Source: Oscheius tipulae
Taxonomy: Eukaryota > Nematoda > Chromadorea > Rhabditida > Rhabditidae
Direction of reading: 5' to 3'
DNA: 64,000 nt
Assembly: GCA_037178975.1 (NCBI GenBank)
Contig: JASJZH010000004.1
Coordinates: forward strand, 5,890,001-5,954,000
Shown here in pieces: positions 21,923-31,405 of this stretch. Within the stretch, counting starts at the first letter, position 1, and each line of letters opens with the position of its first letter. A program made the translations under genes and the position numbers. A model generated the notes under the pieces. That model was given only the letters and a program-made list of their open reading frames with translations, was not told the DNA's origin and did no database searches.

Positions 21923-22623
21923 TCAGATACCTGATCGTTTTGTGATAGGAGTTGAGGGAGGGGTAGGCAAACCGTAGGAGATGTAAGAAGGAAGGAAAGC
22001 CATCTCGATATCCCGATGTTCTAGAGACTTGAAGTGTCGGCAGCACCTGTAGACTATGGAACATGATAGAACACAAGAGAGAAGAGAAAAGTAGTAGAAG
22101 ACTGCCAGATTGACACACATCTTGGAAAAGTCTGAAAGATTCTTTGAGTTAATCGAAAAGAAATGAAGCTACCTGGTTCTTCGAGAGCATTCTGGACACT
22201 CAGATACTGTTCACATGGAATGATGTCGAGTTCTCCTGGATAAAATGCGGAAACAGCGCAGATGATAGTGTAATAAGCATTACGGAACACGAAACACGTG
22301 TATGCTGTCACGTAAGGGACGAGCAATGATGCTTTCTCCCGACACAGTCCCAGAGTTAGAAGGAAGAGAACGCAGATGTCGACGGTAATGTTGTAACCCT
22401 AAAAATAAGAGTGTTATCACGCAAAGAAGAAGACCATTGACCTCCAGATCAATGTAGACATTGCTCGACAGCCAGAACTTGATCGTCAGAAAGGAAAATT
22501 GGTAGATGACCAAAGCTAGTGTGAGTTTCTAAAATTCGAACTTTGGTGGTTATAGAAAGGGAAACTTACGTAGGTCGAAATGTTGCAACAGAACTTGAAG
22601 CGATTATAGTCGAGAGAAGACAT
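21923..22623 (-). CDS. LAPTM-like four-pass membrane protein, unit D
   Basis: The start at 22623 gives MSSLDYNRFKCCCNISTYK. Helices are LTLALVIYQFSFLTIKFW, GYNITVDICVLFLLTLGL followed by ASLLVPYVTAYTCFVFRNA, and NLAVFYYFSLLSCVLSC. The cytosolic tail is long, with EHRDIEMAFLPSYISYG and PTPPSTPITKRSG, and contains Pro-rich and YxxG-like features that could be sorting or WW/SH3 contacts, as in LAPTM tails. Intron phases agree. The tail is the longest in the array. Confidence 0.75.
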
Positions 22624-22766
22624 CGGTCGAAATCCAGAGAAAGCTGTAATGAAGTGAGGACTTTCCGACCCTATCGGATTATCAAGCGAAGCAGAAAACA
22701 GTTTTGGCCTTTGGGGGTCGCTTCCAGATTCAAAATTTATTCAAAGCAATTATTAACATGAAGGAC

Positions 22767-24198
22767 TTATGCTTCAGGGACAGGCTCATTCTTTTGCTGT
22801 TCAGAGGTTTCTGCAGGTCTAAAGTTCCATAAGTACATGGCGATTCTAAAGTAGCAAAATGTCAGAGATGCAGAAAAGACGAGTTCGATGAAATGAACAG
22901 TTCCCTCAGCAATGCACTTGTTCATCAGGCCTGAAGACTTTACCTTACTCATTAGGCATGCTTACGCTCTTTCATCACATCGAAATTCATTGCTCCGTCG
23001 TAATCTTCGCTATCCTAAAAGTTTCATATCTTGAAACTATCGAGTCACTTACCCAGTAGTATTTCCCGAGAAAAATTGGGAAGTTAGCTACAGAGAAGTC
23101 GATTAGAGTGACGGCCAACAGATGAGCAGTTTCTACAGAGTAAATGAAGAGGATAGGGACGATAAAATAGGGATTGGAGCAGATGAGACCGACGAACAGA
23201 AATACGAGACAAAAGATATCTGCTATGGTCATATAGCGCTGAACAAGTAGTATTGGGCACTACTGACAATGAGAAATAAAACCTCAATGGAAGATTCGAT
23301 CTTGCCCATATTGGTTATGTTCGAAAAGGTGTAAGCTGTTTCGAATAGTGCCAGAACCACGACAATTAACTGGAATCAACCTTACTCACAAGTGCTTATA
23401 CTCACCGAAAACTTGATCTTGATTCCGCGAAGAGTGCAGAAGATTTCGTCATCTTGACTTACAGTTGATTCTTCGTGAGAAACAGTAGCAATGTTCTGAT
23501 CTTCTCCTATGTTTCCTATTTCAATGTCGTTTTCTTCCTCCGAGTGGGACACAGCTCTCTGACTTCTCATGTCTTGTAAAATTTTGCAGTAGAGGAAGAT
23601 GAGAGCAATGATCAGTAGAAGATTCGGCAGCTCGACAGCAGCCTTAGCCACGCACTCGTTCACGTACCCTAAACTCATTGTTTCATTGAAATATAGAAAC
23701 GTTACTTTCTTTCAGCTTTCTGCTGTTCAATATCTGACTGTAGATATTGTTGCCCTTAACATGTTTTAGCACAAAATGATAAATAAGTTACCCAATAGTT
23801 TTCACCAAATCGCTCGGGGAAGAGGGCAACGACATATTTGGTCACGATATCCACAATATAATGATATGCTCCGAAGATGTAAGTGATTATAAGAGGAAGA
23901 ATAAGCCATGGGTTCTTCGTGTAAAGACTGGCGAAGAACAATATGATTCCGACTAGATCGGCAAGGACGAGGAAAAACTAATCTTCGAACTGAACTCGGA
24001 AAACAGAAGAGCCTACATCGAAAAGTAACTCGAGATCAGTAAACGCGTTCAAATGTTTCAAAAAATAGTAGAATTCGTAAGTGGCTAGGAAAATAGCTGC
24101 ATACTGAAATGAGGTCTGCTCTGAAACTTAGAACAACTCACATCAGTTCGAACACTGAACTTCCAAAAGGATATGACACTAGGCTGATTGCTAGACAT
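22767..24198 (-). CDS. fused double (eight-pass) LAPTM-like membrane protein, units F+E
   Basis: Two family units in one reading frame. Unit F starts at 24198 (MSSNQPSVISFWKFSVRTD), has ADLVGIILFFASLYTKNPWL and ILPLIITYIFGAYHYIVDIV, and its fourth helix is ELPNLLLIIALIFLYCKI. No stop codon follows. The exon continues through an acidic linker (SHSEEENDIEIGNIGEDQN) to DDEIFCTLRGIKIKFS, then a phase-0 intron, then unit E helix 1 (LIVVVLALFETAYTFSN), ADIFCLVFLFVGLICSNPYF with IVPILFIYSVETAHLLAV, and FIELVFSASLTFCYFRIAM, ending EPVPEA. DDEIFCTLRGIKIKF sits where other units have M-T-D-Y-S-x-L, so this looks like run-through fusion of neighbouring duplicates. If the junction is mis-modelled these are two genes. 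Confidence 0.6.
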
Positions 24199-24564
24199 AT
24201 CGGTGGTCGGACGGACTAAATGACGTTTGCACTGTTTGGTTCACGTTATAAACAAAAAGGGAGGGGCTATCGTTTTTCCTGCTGTGACAGGTATAGTCCG
24301 CGACAAAAGTTTTGGCCCATCTGGATATTTATGATAATGAGATGTATGCAAGCTGAAACTACGGCAGTAAACTAGTATTCAAGTTAGAACAACATCACAT
24401 AAGTTTCAAACAAAGAGATTGTTTTTTTTTAATTTCGAATTTTCCAAAATACCCGCGACAATAGTATTGGCACAGTTTGTGTGCGCAGAATTTTTCAATA
24501 TTTTTTGTGATTATTTCTTCTTTTCATATACACTTTATTGGCCGTTTTATAAATTTCAGGAAGA

Positions 24565-25120
24565 AGAATGCTCAGCGAAAACGAAGCATCTTATTGGGTT
24601 GCAGAATGACCTTCGACTTCAGCGGTCGTTTCTGACGAAGTGCAACGGTAATCTTTACAAGTTGCTGGCTGTATATGGCGGCCGTAAGGGTAGTTCTAGC
24701 ATCCAGCAGTCCCCAGTGCACCACTCCTTCGATATCCAAGAAAACACAGAGCATAATCTTCTTTTGATGGGTGTTGGGTTTCACATCAGGACTTGGTGTC
24801 TGCCCTGGACCCACCCATTGACGCTTCCTTTGGAAGTTTACGTACGTTACCCACTTCTCATCCCCCGTCACCAGGCGTGGCAAAAAGGATTTCCTCGCAT
24901 ACCTGGACAGGAGAGAATGGGCGACGGGCATGCGCTACCACTTCTGGGCGTCACTGAGGTCATGCGGCAACCATGTGCGCAGTTTCTTCGTAAATCTCAA
25001 TTGCTTCAATTCCACTGCGGCATGACTGACAGACAGTACCTCCGCTAATTCACGGGTAGTCTGCCGATTGTTCTCGTTCACGAGCTGCAGCAGCTTTGAT
25101 TCATCGAAACTTGTTGGTCG
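24565..25120 (-). pseudogene. mariner transposase fragment
   Basis: Minus-strand frame fragments read LLQLVNENNRQTTRELAEVL, SVSHAAVELKQL, an in-frame stop after HDLSDAQKW, then LPRLVTGDEKWVTYVNFQRK, GQTPSPDVKPNTHQKKIMLC and FLDIEGVVHWGLL. TGDEKWV and HxKKxMLCV are diagnostic for mariner transposases and carry the first catalytic Asp. The C-terminal catalytic third is absent and a stop interrupts the N-terminal part, so this is a dead fragment lying in the opposite orientation to the Tc1-type piece around it. Confidence 0.85.
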
Positions 25121-25152
25121 ACCTGACCTTGGCCATCAGAAAGGTTTTATAA

Positions 25153-25581
25153 GTGTTGATACATCGAGTTCAGCGACTCAGCGATAACTACAAAAACGCC
25201 GACTATGGAAAGGACCTCCGCACTGAACTATTTTTATGGTGTAGAAAAGAAATGGGTCGTCAACAATGGTACTGGCAGCAGGACAACCCCAAAATCCACA
25301 CTTTTAAGCTCATTGTTGACTGTATGCAAGAAGAGGGAGTGAGAGCGATCCAGTGGCTTGAAAGAAGTCCGGGTTTGAACATTATCGAAAAAATCTGGGC
25401 CGTTCTCCAAGATAAAGTTTACGAAAGTCGCCAGTTCAGCAACAAAGAAGAACTGTGGACGCAAATCAAGAAGTCTTCTAAAATATCGACGAATCTGTGG
25501 TCAGGGCTTTATATAAGCACGAACAAGCGTCTTCTGGCAGTTGTGAAAACTTATGTGATGTTGTCCTCCCAAGAATACTAG
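25153..25581 (+). pseudogene. Tc1-type transposase C-terminal part
   Basis: The frame contains WYWQQDNPKIHTFKLIVDC, VRAIQWLERSPGLNIIEKIW and AVLQDKVYESRQF, matching the Tc1 pattern W-x-x-QQDNxPxHT ... SPDLNPIEnLW. In the second motif the catalytic-region Asp of 'SPDLN' reads Gly (SPGLN), so activity is doubtful. The N-terminal DNA-binding domain and first Asp are missing, apparently replaced by the mariner fragment. Confidence 0.85.
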
Positions 25582-25695
25582 TTTGCTGCCGTAGTTTCGA
25601 CTTGTATGTATTTCATTATCATAAAAACCTAGGTGTACCAAAACTTTTGTCGCGGCCCATACCATCTTAGTGCTCTGCAAAAAATTTGAAGTCTT

Positions 25696-26451
25696 TATTG
25701 GGGATTGGCCTGGTCATGATCGTAGTTCATATTCTGTATCTCGACTTCTACTTCCAATTGTTCGGTCAAGTTCGATTCCTGTACCTTGAAGTACAGCTGG
25801 ATGCGGTAGTAGATCAACATGAGGAAGACCAGGAGAATGACAGAAGACAGGTTGATGAGAGCCAAATGAATCAGAATTTGACGATGATCTTAACCAGACT
25901 TTGAGCTTTTCGAATAAGTTACTCTTACAGTCTAGTCCGTTCTCGAAAAGTTTCAATCTGGCGAACATCTCCTCACCCTGAAAGAACTGCTCGACAAAAA
26001 TGAGCAATCTTACCCAGTAGAGATTGCCAAATGTCCCCGGAAAGAATCCAACAGCTGCATAAATGAGGAACCACACAAATTGGTACAGAGCGTCACAACC
26101 GTAGATACCGAAAACGCAAAGAACGAGCCAACTGCTTCGGAAGCACAGAGCGAGAAGAAATAAGACTGTGTTGATTATGTCGAAACCGATAAAGAAGAGC
26201 TGCACTGTGAGTATTATAAATAGGATAAAGATTACCTTCAGTTCTGGATTTTCCTCCCACAGAGAGTCCATTGGGTAAGCAATACCGGGAGCATGCCTCA
26301 GATTTTCCAGGCTGATGAAAACTTCTCCAATGGCTAAAACCACGGCTACAAACTGAAGATTTTTATTGAATAGTTTAAAATTAGGTGAACTTACTATCGT
26401 CGGAACTTTGTAGGAGCAGATGCTACAGAGAACGCTATAGTCGGTGGCCAT
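25696..26451 (-). CDS. LAPTM-like four-pass membrane protein, unit G
   Basis: The start at 26451 reads MATDYSVLCSICSYKVPTI. Helix 1 is FVAVVLAIGEVFISLENL. Helices 2-3 are FIGFDIINTVLFLLALCF, SSWLVLCVFGIYGCDALYQF and VWFLIYAAVGFFPGTFGNLY. Helix 4 is HLALINLSSVILLVFLMLIY. The tail (EQLEVEVEIQNMNYDHDQAN) is acidic. The luminal FP-G-x-FGNLYW element is shared with unit F (FPERFGENYW) and unit E (FPIFLGKYYW), strong evidence for one family. It directly adjoins the Tc1-type element on its 3' side. Confidence 0.75.
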
Positions 26452-26644
26452 GCTCGACTCAGTCATACGAACTGTTGACAGCGCGATAAACAAAATAGGA
26501 TCGCATAGGGTAAACTTTGTTTTTTCCCGTAAGGAAAAATCGTTTGTTTACTAAGATTTATTGCTGGAGAGTTTCAGAAGTGGTTCTGAATACGACCAAA
26601 GGGATATTGCGCGTCTGTTCTGAAGTATTAGGCTGGGAGGCAAG

Positions 26645-27160
26645 TTATTTTGTTCTGGCTGTGGATATAATGATATAATAGAGAGAAAAGCTCATGACAA
26701 CGGACGCACTCAGGTAGAACAACCCCCCATATGTCGAAGTGAACAGACAAGCACGGTTATTGCTCTGAAACAGCTGTATATGATGCGTATTCGAATGAAA
26801 ATTACCAGAGAGCACAAGTTGTCAGGATAGGAGACGTGGAGCATAGAGGATACAGCCTTGACGGTATAGGCGATTATTAAAAAAAATGCCATAAAACATG
26901 GCTTCCGAAGGGCAAGTGACAACTAGGGAGATGAGATCGAGGAGGGAAAGGAATTTCTGAATCAGATATCAAGGGATCTCGCCTGAAAGACCTCAAACTC
27001 GGATCCGAATGCGAAACCAGGTACTGGAACCATAACGTCATTTCAATGACGACTACGACGATAGCGACCGTCTGAGCCAGCTAGAATTTTTGCTTACAGG
27101 CAAAGTGATTATGGAATATGCGATTCCAAAAGTTTTGTCGGTCAGAGTCCAATGCTTGCG
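26645..27160 (-). CDS. LAPTM-like four-pass membrane protein, unit H, 5' end uncertain
   Basis: Exons give DKTFGIAYSIITLP, TVAIVVVVIEMTLWFQYLVS, LSLALRKPCFMAFFLIIAYT followed by VKAVSSMLHVSYPDNLCSL, and FTSTYGGLFYLSASVVMSFS with a short tail (ARTK). This is the family order, but I find no ATG for the first exon. The DIRS left terminus begins at 27228, less than 100 bases upstream of it. The promoter and start may have been displaced by that insertion, making this a partial or dead gene, or the start lies in an exon I cannot see. Confidence 0.5.
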
Positions 27161-27452
27161 GCAGTTAAAAGAAGGACTGAGGAGGGAAAGAAGGAGTTGA
27201 TATATCAGCTTTCTGTGCCCCGATTTATATCTCATAATCTGGACAAACATTGCTATCTTTGTTGGCAACGACGACTACTCAACATTCAAATCCGCGCCAA
27301 AAAATTAGGCGCGAAAAACGGTGACCGCGGCGCTCGGCGGCGGTCTCTCCTCAGTTTTTCTGTTGAGCTCCTGCGACCTCGACCTTTCTTTCTACTTTTT
27401 ATTCGTTTTTTCTCCATTTTTTGCATCGAAGATGTTCTTTGCAGACTAAAAA

Positions 27453-28243
27453 ATGGACAATTTCCGTGAGGAAGTTGAACACGAGATCCTCGGTGGACGC
27501 CGATCTCGAAGTCCGGTCATTGACGACGAAAGCGTCCTCAATTCTTCTCCCCGGCGTTCTTCCTCCTCTTCTTCTTCATCTTCCAGCTCCGATTTCGAGC
27601 AAGAAGATACGGAATCTTCGAGGAAGAAGGACTACAAAATTCCGAGAAGGTCGGAATTCGCAACGGCAGGTTAGTCCGATTTCTTTTCTCTTTTCTGGAA
27701 GATGTTCCGAAAAAGAGCCCCTCATTAGAGAGGAATCCTTTTTCACATCGTCATCCGGCAATTTCAGTGGCCGAGGTGCCGGAAATTCCGCCGCTGGAGA
27801 CGTCCAAAGGTCGGCGGCGTGTAAAGCTGGATGAAGCCCTTCTCTCCGAGATTGAGCCCTGCTTGGCCGGGATCTACATGGACCCCAAGGAGCGGGAACT
27901 AGCTACGGCTAAGGTTAGCGATTCTTATCGTACATGAAGCGAGCGATATCGTTCCAGATGCCCCTCGTAGCATCGGTCCTCGCCTCCCCGCCTCAGACGG
28001 ACAACAGCCTACTGGCCAGGGCTGACGTCTCCGCCAAGCTGTTCGTCTCTGATCAGCAGCTCCAGCTGCTTCATAGCGGAGTCTTGAATGTGAGAGGTTT
28101 CACCTTACGACCACATATACCTAGTTCAGACTCTGAACGCCATCGCCTTCGCAAAGAGCACTCTGGAAGATCCATCCAGAAGCTCCGTCTACCTCGACTA
28201 CGCCCTGCGTTTTCTCGCCTGGTCCAATCAGGACATCATCGGC
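27453..28243 (+). CDS. DIRS Gag-like N-terminal region (spliced, in frame with RT)
   Basis: The ATG at 27453 opens MDNFREEVEHEILGGRRSRS, a Ser-rich stretch (about 12 consecutive Ser) and an acidic-basic segment, up to RSEFATAG. Two or three introns follow: a GTTAGTCC...TTTCAG intron of about 100 bases, GTTAGCG...TTCCAG at about 27914-27957, and a GTGAGAGG...ACCTAG intron of about 35. Joined exons read VAEVPEIPPLETSKGRRRVK, ALLSEIEPCLAGIYMD, MPLVASVLASPPQTDN, VSAKLFVSDQQLQLLHSGVL and QTLNAIAFAKSTLEDPSRSS, and run on into the RT frame without a stop. It resembles the capsid-like ORF1 of DIRS elements only in place and composition. Confidence 0.65.
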
Positions 28244-30394
28244 ATGAGGAGGGACCGTCTCCTGCGCTCCTTGAAGCTGGACCCTCTGAATGTTCTCGGC
28301 TGCCATCAGCTTCCGACTGAGAAGTCGGTCAACCTCGCAGCGAAGAACGTCGAGGTCTGTCCGGATCTGATCGGGCCAGCCATCATTCGCTCGATGAAGG
28401 ATAATCAGGAGCAATGGCACGGAGTATTGCCCTCATCAACATCCTCTAAGAGGTTGGTTGTTTCTTCTCTTAGCTCAACGCACTTCCACGTCGCATCATT
28501 GCCTGTGGAGGAATGGGCGAAGATAACGCAGGATACTTGGGTTCTTGAGACAGTCATTTTCGGGGCTAGAATTGAGTTTTTCAATCGTGTGGGCCCTCCC
28601 CTGTCTTCCTCCTTTCAGAGAGGCCCTTCTTATGGACAGACTGTTCTGGAGGAGATACACAGGCTAGTAGATCTGAAAGCAGTGAAAGAGGTTTCACTTA
28701 ACACTCCAGTCTGGCTTTCCAGGATTTTTACAGTACCAAAAAGAGATGGGGGGCTCCGACCCATTATTAACTTGTCTCCTCTGAACAAGTTTATACGAAA
28801 GCGCCATTATAAGATGGAAACTTTCTCTTTCGTACAGGGTAACATTAAACCAGGAGACTTTCTAGCCAAGTTAGACTTGAAGGATGCCTACTTGAGCATT
28901 CCCGTACATAGGGACTCCCAAAATTTTCTGGGATTTGCGATGCACGAACGCCGCTTCGTGTTTCAATCGCTCCCCTTTGGACTCACTTCGGCTCCCAGAA
29001 TTTTCACAAAGGTTTTACGTCCAGTAGCCGCTCACTTACGTAGTCTAGGCATTAGACTGGTCATCTACCTGGACGATATTCTGATCTTGGGCTCTTCTCG
29101 TGAAGAGGTTTTACGAGCAGTAGCCCTCTCCTCACTTACCCTCACTAAACTGGGATTCAAGATTAACTGGGTTAAATCACTGACCGATCCAGTGCAGAAC
29201 TTAGAATTTCTTGGTATCATCCTGGATACCAGGCTGAACAGATATCTGATTCCTGAGAGGAAGATTACTCAGATACGCACTCTAGCCGAGAAACTCTCTA
29301 CTAGTCCGCAGGAGTCCTGCCTAGAGCTCAGTCGCTTCTTAGGCCTTGTGATCTCCGTTCGGCCCTCTTGCTTCCTGTCCACACTTTACGCGAGGTTCCT
29401 ACAGAAGGACCTTATCAAAGGACTAGGCGGAAGCAGAGACTATTCAGCCAGGGTTCGCCTGTCCCCTCAGAGCCTAGAGGATTTGAAATGGTTTGTGTCC
29501 CACTTCAGAGTCTGCACAGGCGAACCTCTCTTCCCATGCGAGATCTCAGCCTCAATGGCCACTGATGCCTCCAAATTGGGCTGGGGCGCAGTGTTTGACG
29601 ATATCTCCACTGGTGGCAGATGGTCTCAAGAGGAATCTTCTCTGCACATCAATGTACTAGAGATGAAAGCTGTTCTCTTCGGCTTAAAGTGCTTTCTTCC
29701 TAAGATGTTGGGGACAAAGGGTCTGAGACTAGAGACAGATAACTCTACAGTAGTTGCCTACTTGAAAAAGGGTGGGGGCACGAAAGACCCTATGTTGATA
29801 AACATGACAAGAGAGGTTTTGTTCCTAACAGCAGAACAGGAAATGCAGATATTCCCCGTTCACTTACCCGGAGTCGAGAACGACAAGGCAGATCGAGCTT
29901 CCAGAATCTTCAAGGAATCTGAAGAGTGGAGCATAAATCCGGATTCGTTGGCCCTCGTCTTTGAGCATCTGGGCCAGCCGGACCTCGATCTTTTTGCCAG
30001 TCGCTTGAATCATAAGTTGACTCGTTACTGTAGCTGGGCTCCGGACCCAGCCGCGTCAATGACTGATGCCTTCTCCTTTTCCTGGAGAGGACTTAATGTC
30101 TACGCTTTCCCACCTTTCAATCTGGTCGCTCGCGTGATCTCGAAAGCTATTCGCGAACAAATCAAGTCCATGATTTTAGTCGCTCCAGGGTGGAAAGCAC
30201 AGGCCTTCTTCCCACTGCTAAATCAGTGGGAGAGCTCCCGAATGTGGGTGCCACTCACAGCTGGCGCGCCGCTTCTGGCCAACCCAATGGGTCTCCCCCA
30301 TCCTTGTTTGGTGCGAGGAATGCGCCTGGCCGCATGGAAGATCTCTCCAACTTCTGGAGATCAGCCGGAATGTCCGAGGTGGGTATTTCCCTAA
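28244..30394 (+). CDS. DIRS reverse transcriptase / RNase H / methyltransferase-like polyprotein
   Basis: Continuous 716-codon frame. RT domain: TVPKRDGGLRPIINLSPLNK, DFLAKLDLKDAYLSIPVH, FQSLPFGLTSAPRIFTKVL and the active-site VIYLDDILILG. RNase H: MATDASKLGWGAVFDDIS, HINVLEMKAVLFGLK, LETDNSTVVAYLKKGG, and GVENDKADRASR, with the catalytic acids D, E, D and D. After this comes PDLDLFASRLNHKLTRYCSW and AFSFSWRGLNVYAFPPFNL, the conserved C-terminal block of DIRS polyproteins that is often called methyltransferase-like (PPF in place of DPPY). Its last 205 bases overlap the recombinase frame in another phase. It acts in cytoplasmic or nuclear reverse transcription of the element RNA. Confidence 0.93.
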   Translation: MRRDRLLRSLKLDPLNVLGCHQLPTEKSVNLAAKNVEVCPDLIGPAIIRSMKDNQEQWHGVLPSSTSSKRLVVSSLSSTHFHVASLPVEEWAKITQDTWVLETVIFGARIEFFNRVGPPLSSSFQRGPSYGQTVLEEIHRLVDLKAVKEVSLNTPVWLSRIFTVPKRDGGLRPIINLSPLNKFIRKRHYKMETFSFVQGNIKPGDFLAKLDLKDAYLSIPVHRDSQNFLGFAMHERRFVFQSLPFGLTSAPRIFTKVLRPVAAHLRSLGIRLVIYLDDILILGSSREEVLRAVALSSLTLTKLGFKINWVKSLTDPVQNLEFLGIILDTRLNRYLIPERKITQIRTLAEKLSTSPQESCLELSRFLGLVISVRPSCFLSTLYARFLQKDLIKGLGGSRDYSARVRLSPQSLEDLKWFVSHFRVCTGEPLFPCEISASMATDASKLGWGAVFDDISTGGRWSQEESSLHINVLEMKAVLFGLKCFLPKMLGTKGLRLETDNSTVVAYLKKGGGTKDPMLINMTREVLFLTAEQEMQIFPVHLPGVENDKADRASRIFKESEEWSINPDSLALVFEHLGQPDLDLFASRLNHKLTRYCSWAPDPAASMTDAFSFSWRGLNVYAFPPFNLVARVISKAIREQIKSMILVAPGWKAQAFFPLLNQWESSRMWVPLTAGAPLLANPMGLPHPCLVRGMRLAAWKISPTSGDQPECPRWVFP

Positions 30395-31302
30395 TTCTGA
30401 ATTCCTGGGCTCCCTCTTCCCTCGTACAGTATAACTATGGGTTACGGAAATGGTGGGACTTTTGTGCGAATAACAATCTAGATCCCCTTAGCCCAAACGA
30501 GATTACCATAGTTAACTTCCTCGCTTCCTTGAGCACGAAACTAAGTTACTCTTCCCTCGTGGTCATAAAAGCAGCCGTAGTAACTTTTACCAAACAATTG
30601 AACGTTCCTCTTGGCGAATTGCCTCTAGTTTCTAAGCTTCTCAAGGGAAGGTTCAGAAAAGCCCCCAGTACACCCAAATACTCGTCGATCTGGAGAGTAG
30701 AGGATGTACTGAGACACATCAAGAGCTTGGGCAGGAACGAGACTCTTTCACTGAAAGACCTCTCCCTAAAAACTATAATGCTCTGCGCTCTTTGTTCCCC
30801 AAAACGAGTCTCAGAATTAGCAAAATTCGACTCGAAATATCTGTCTAAGAAGGGAAACTCTTGGCTTTTCACGATTCCGGGGATGACCAAGAACCGCCGT
30901 GTAGGAGGTGTTGCACATTCGGCAGAACTGTTTCCCTTCAGGGAGGACGACCGAATCTGCCCGATCAAGACTCTACGAGCCTATATGGATAGGACTGCAG
31001 AGTTCAGGGATAGCAATACCAAAATCTTCCTCTCCTTTCGAGCCCCCCATAAAGCTATAAACAGCACTTCGGTAGCTAGGTGGATTCGTTCGCTGTTATC
31101 AGCGGCAGGAATCACAGGTTATGGGGCACACTCTACACGGGCGGCTACTACGTCCAAAGCTAGTTTGAACGGGGTTTCAAGTGCACAGATAATGCGCGCG
31201 GCCTGCTGGAGTACCACTGGCTCTACATTTGAGCGGTTCTACCACAAGACAGAGTTTGATGATGAGGTTTTTCAAAGCTCCGTCCTCAAGTGGGTACTTT
31301 AA
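30190..31302 (+). CDS. DIRS tyrosine recombinase
   Basis: 370-codon frame encoding a phage-integrase-type recombinase that would insert the circular cDNA. Catalytic pattern: MLCALCSPKRVSELAKFD (first Arg), GYGAHSTRAATTSKASLNG (HxxR) and AACWSTTGSTFERFYHK (the W and the nucleophilic Tyr). The N-terminal core-binding part reads LNSWAPSSLVQYNYGLRKWW. All catalytic residues are present. The first part overlaps the RT frame by about 205 bases in a different phase, which implies internal initiation, frameshifting or splicing. The first Met at 30190 may not be the true start. Confidence 0.92.
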   Translation: MESTGLLPTAKSVGELPNVGATHSWRAASGQPNGSPPSLFGARNAPGRMEDLSNFWRSAGMSEVGISLILNSWAPSSLVQYNYGLRKWWDFCANNNLDPLSPNEITIVNFLASLSTKLSYSSLVVIKAAVVTFTKQLNVPLGELPLVSKLLKGRFRKAPSTPKYSSIWRVEDVLRHIKSLGRNETLSLKDLSLKTIMLCALCSPKRVSELAKFDSKYLSKKGNSWLFTIPGMTKNRRVGGVAHSAELFPFREDDRICPIKTLRAYMDRTAEFRDSNTKIFLSFRAPHKAINSTSVARWIRSLLSAAGITGYGAHSTRAATTSKASLNGVSSAQIMRAACWSTTGSTFERFYHKTEFDDEVFQSSVLKWVL

Positions 31303-31305
31303 ACT

Positions 31306-31405
31306 AGCAATGTTTGTCCAGATTATGAGATATAATGTTATATTTTGCTAAAAACTAGAGTTTTGAAGTAAAATATTTATTATTACTCATAATATGGACA
31401 AACAT
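31306..31405. repeat. DIRS internal complementary region (circle junction template)
   Basis: 31308-31335 is the reverse complement of the left terminus and 31331-31405 the reverse complement of the right terminus, overlapping in TATA. This region lets DIRS cDNA align both ends and close a circle. An exact copy of both private ends shows that the element termini are correctly placed. Confidence 0.88.

Larger units (their letters stand above)
24295..25659. mobile_element. composite Tc1-type transposon, dead
   Basis: Bounded by TA at 24293-24294 and 25660-25661, with inverted termini of about 85 bases (left TAGTCCGCGACAAAAGTTTT, right complementary). Inside, the right half encodes a Tc1-type transposase C terminus on the plus strand, while 24565-25120 holds a mariner-type transposase fragment on the minus strand. 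Neither half is complete, so the element is non-autonomous. Confidence 0.88.
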
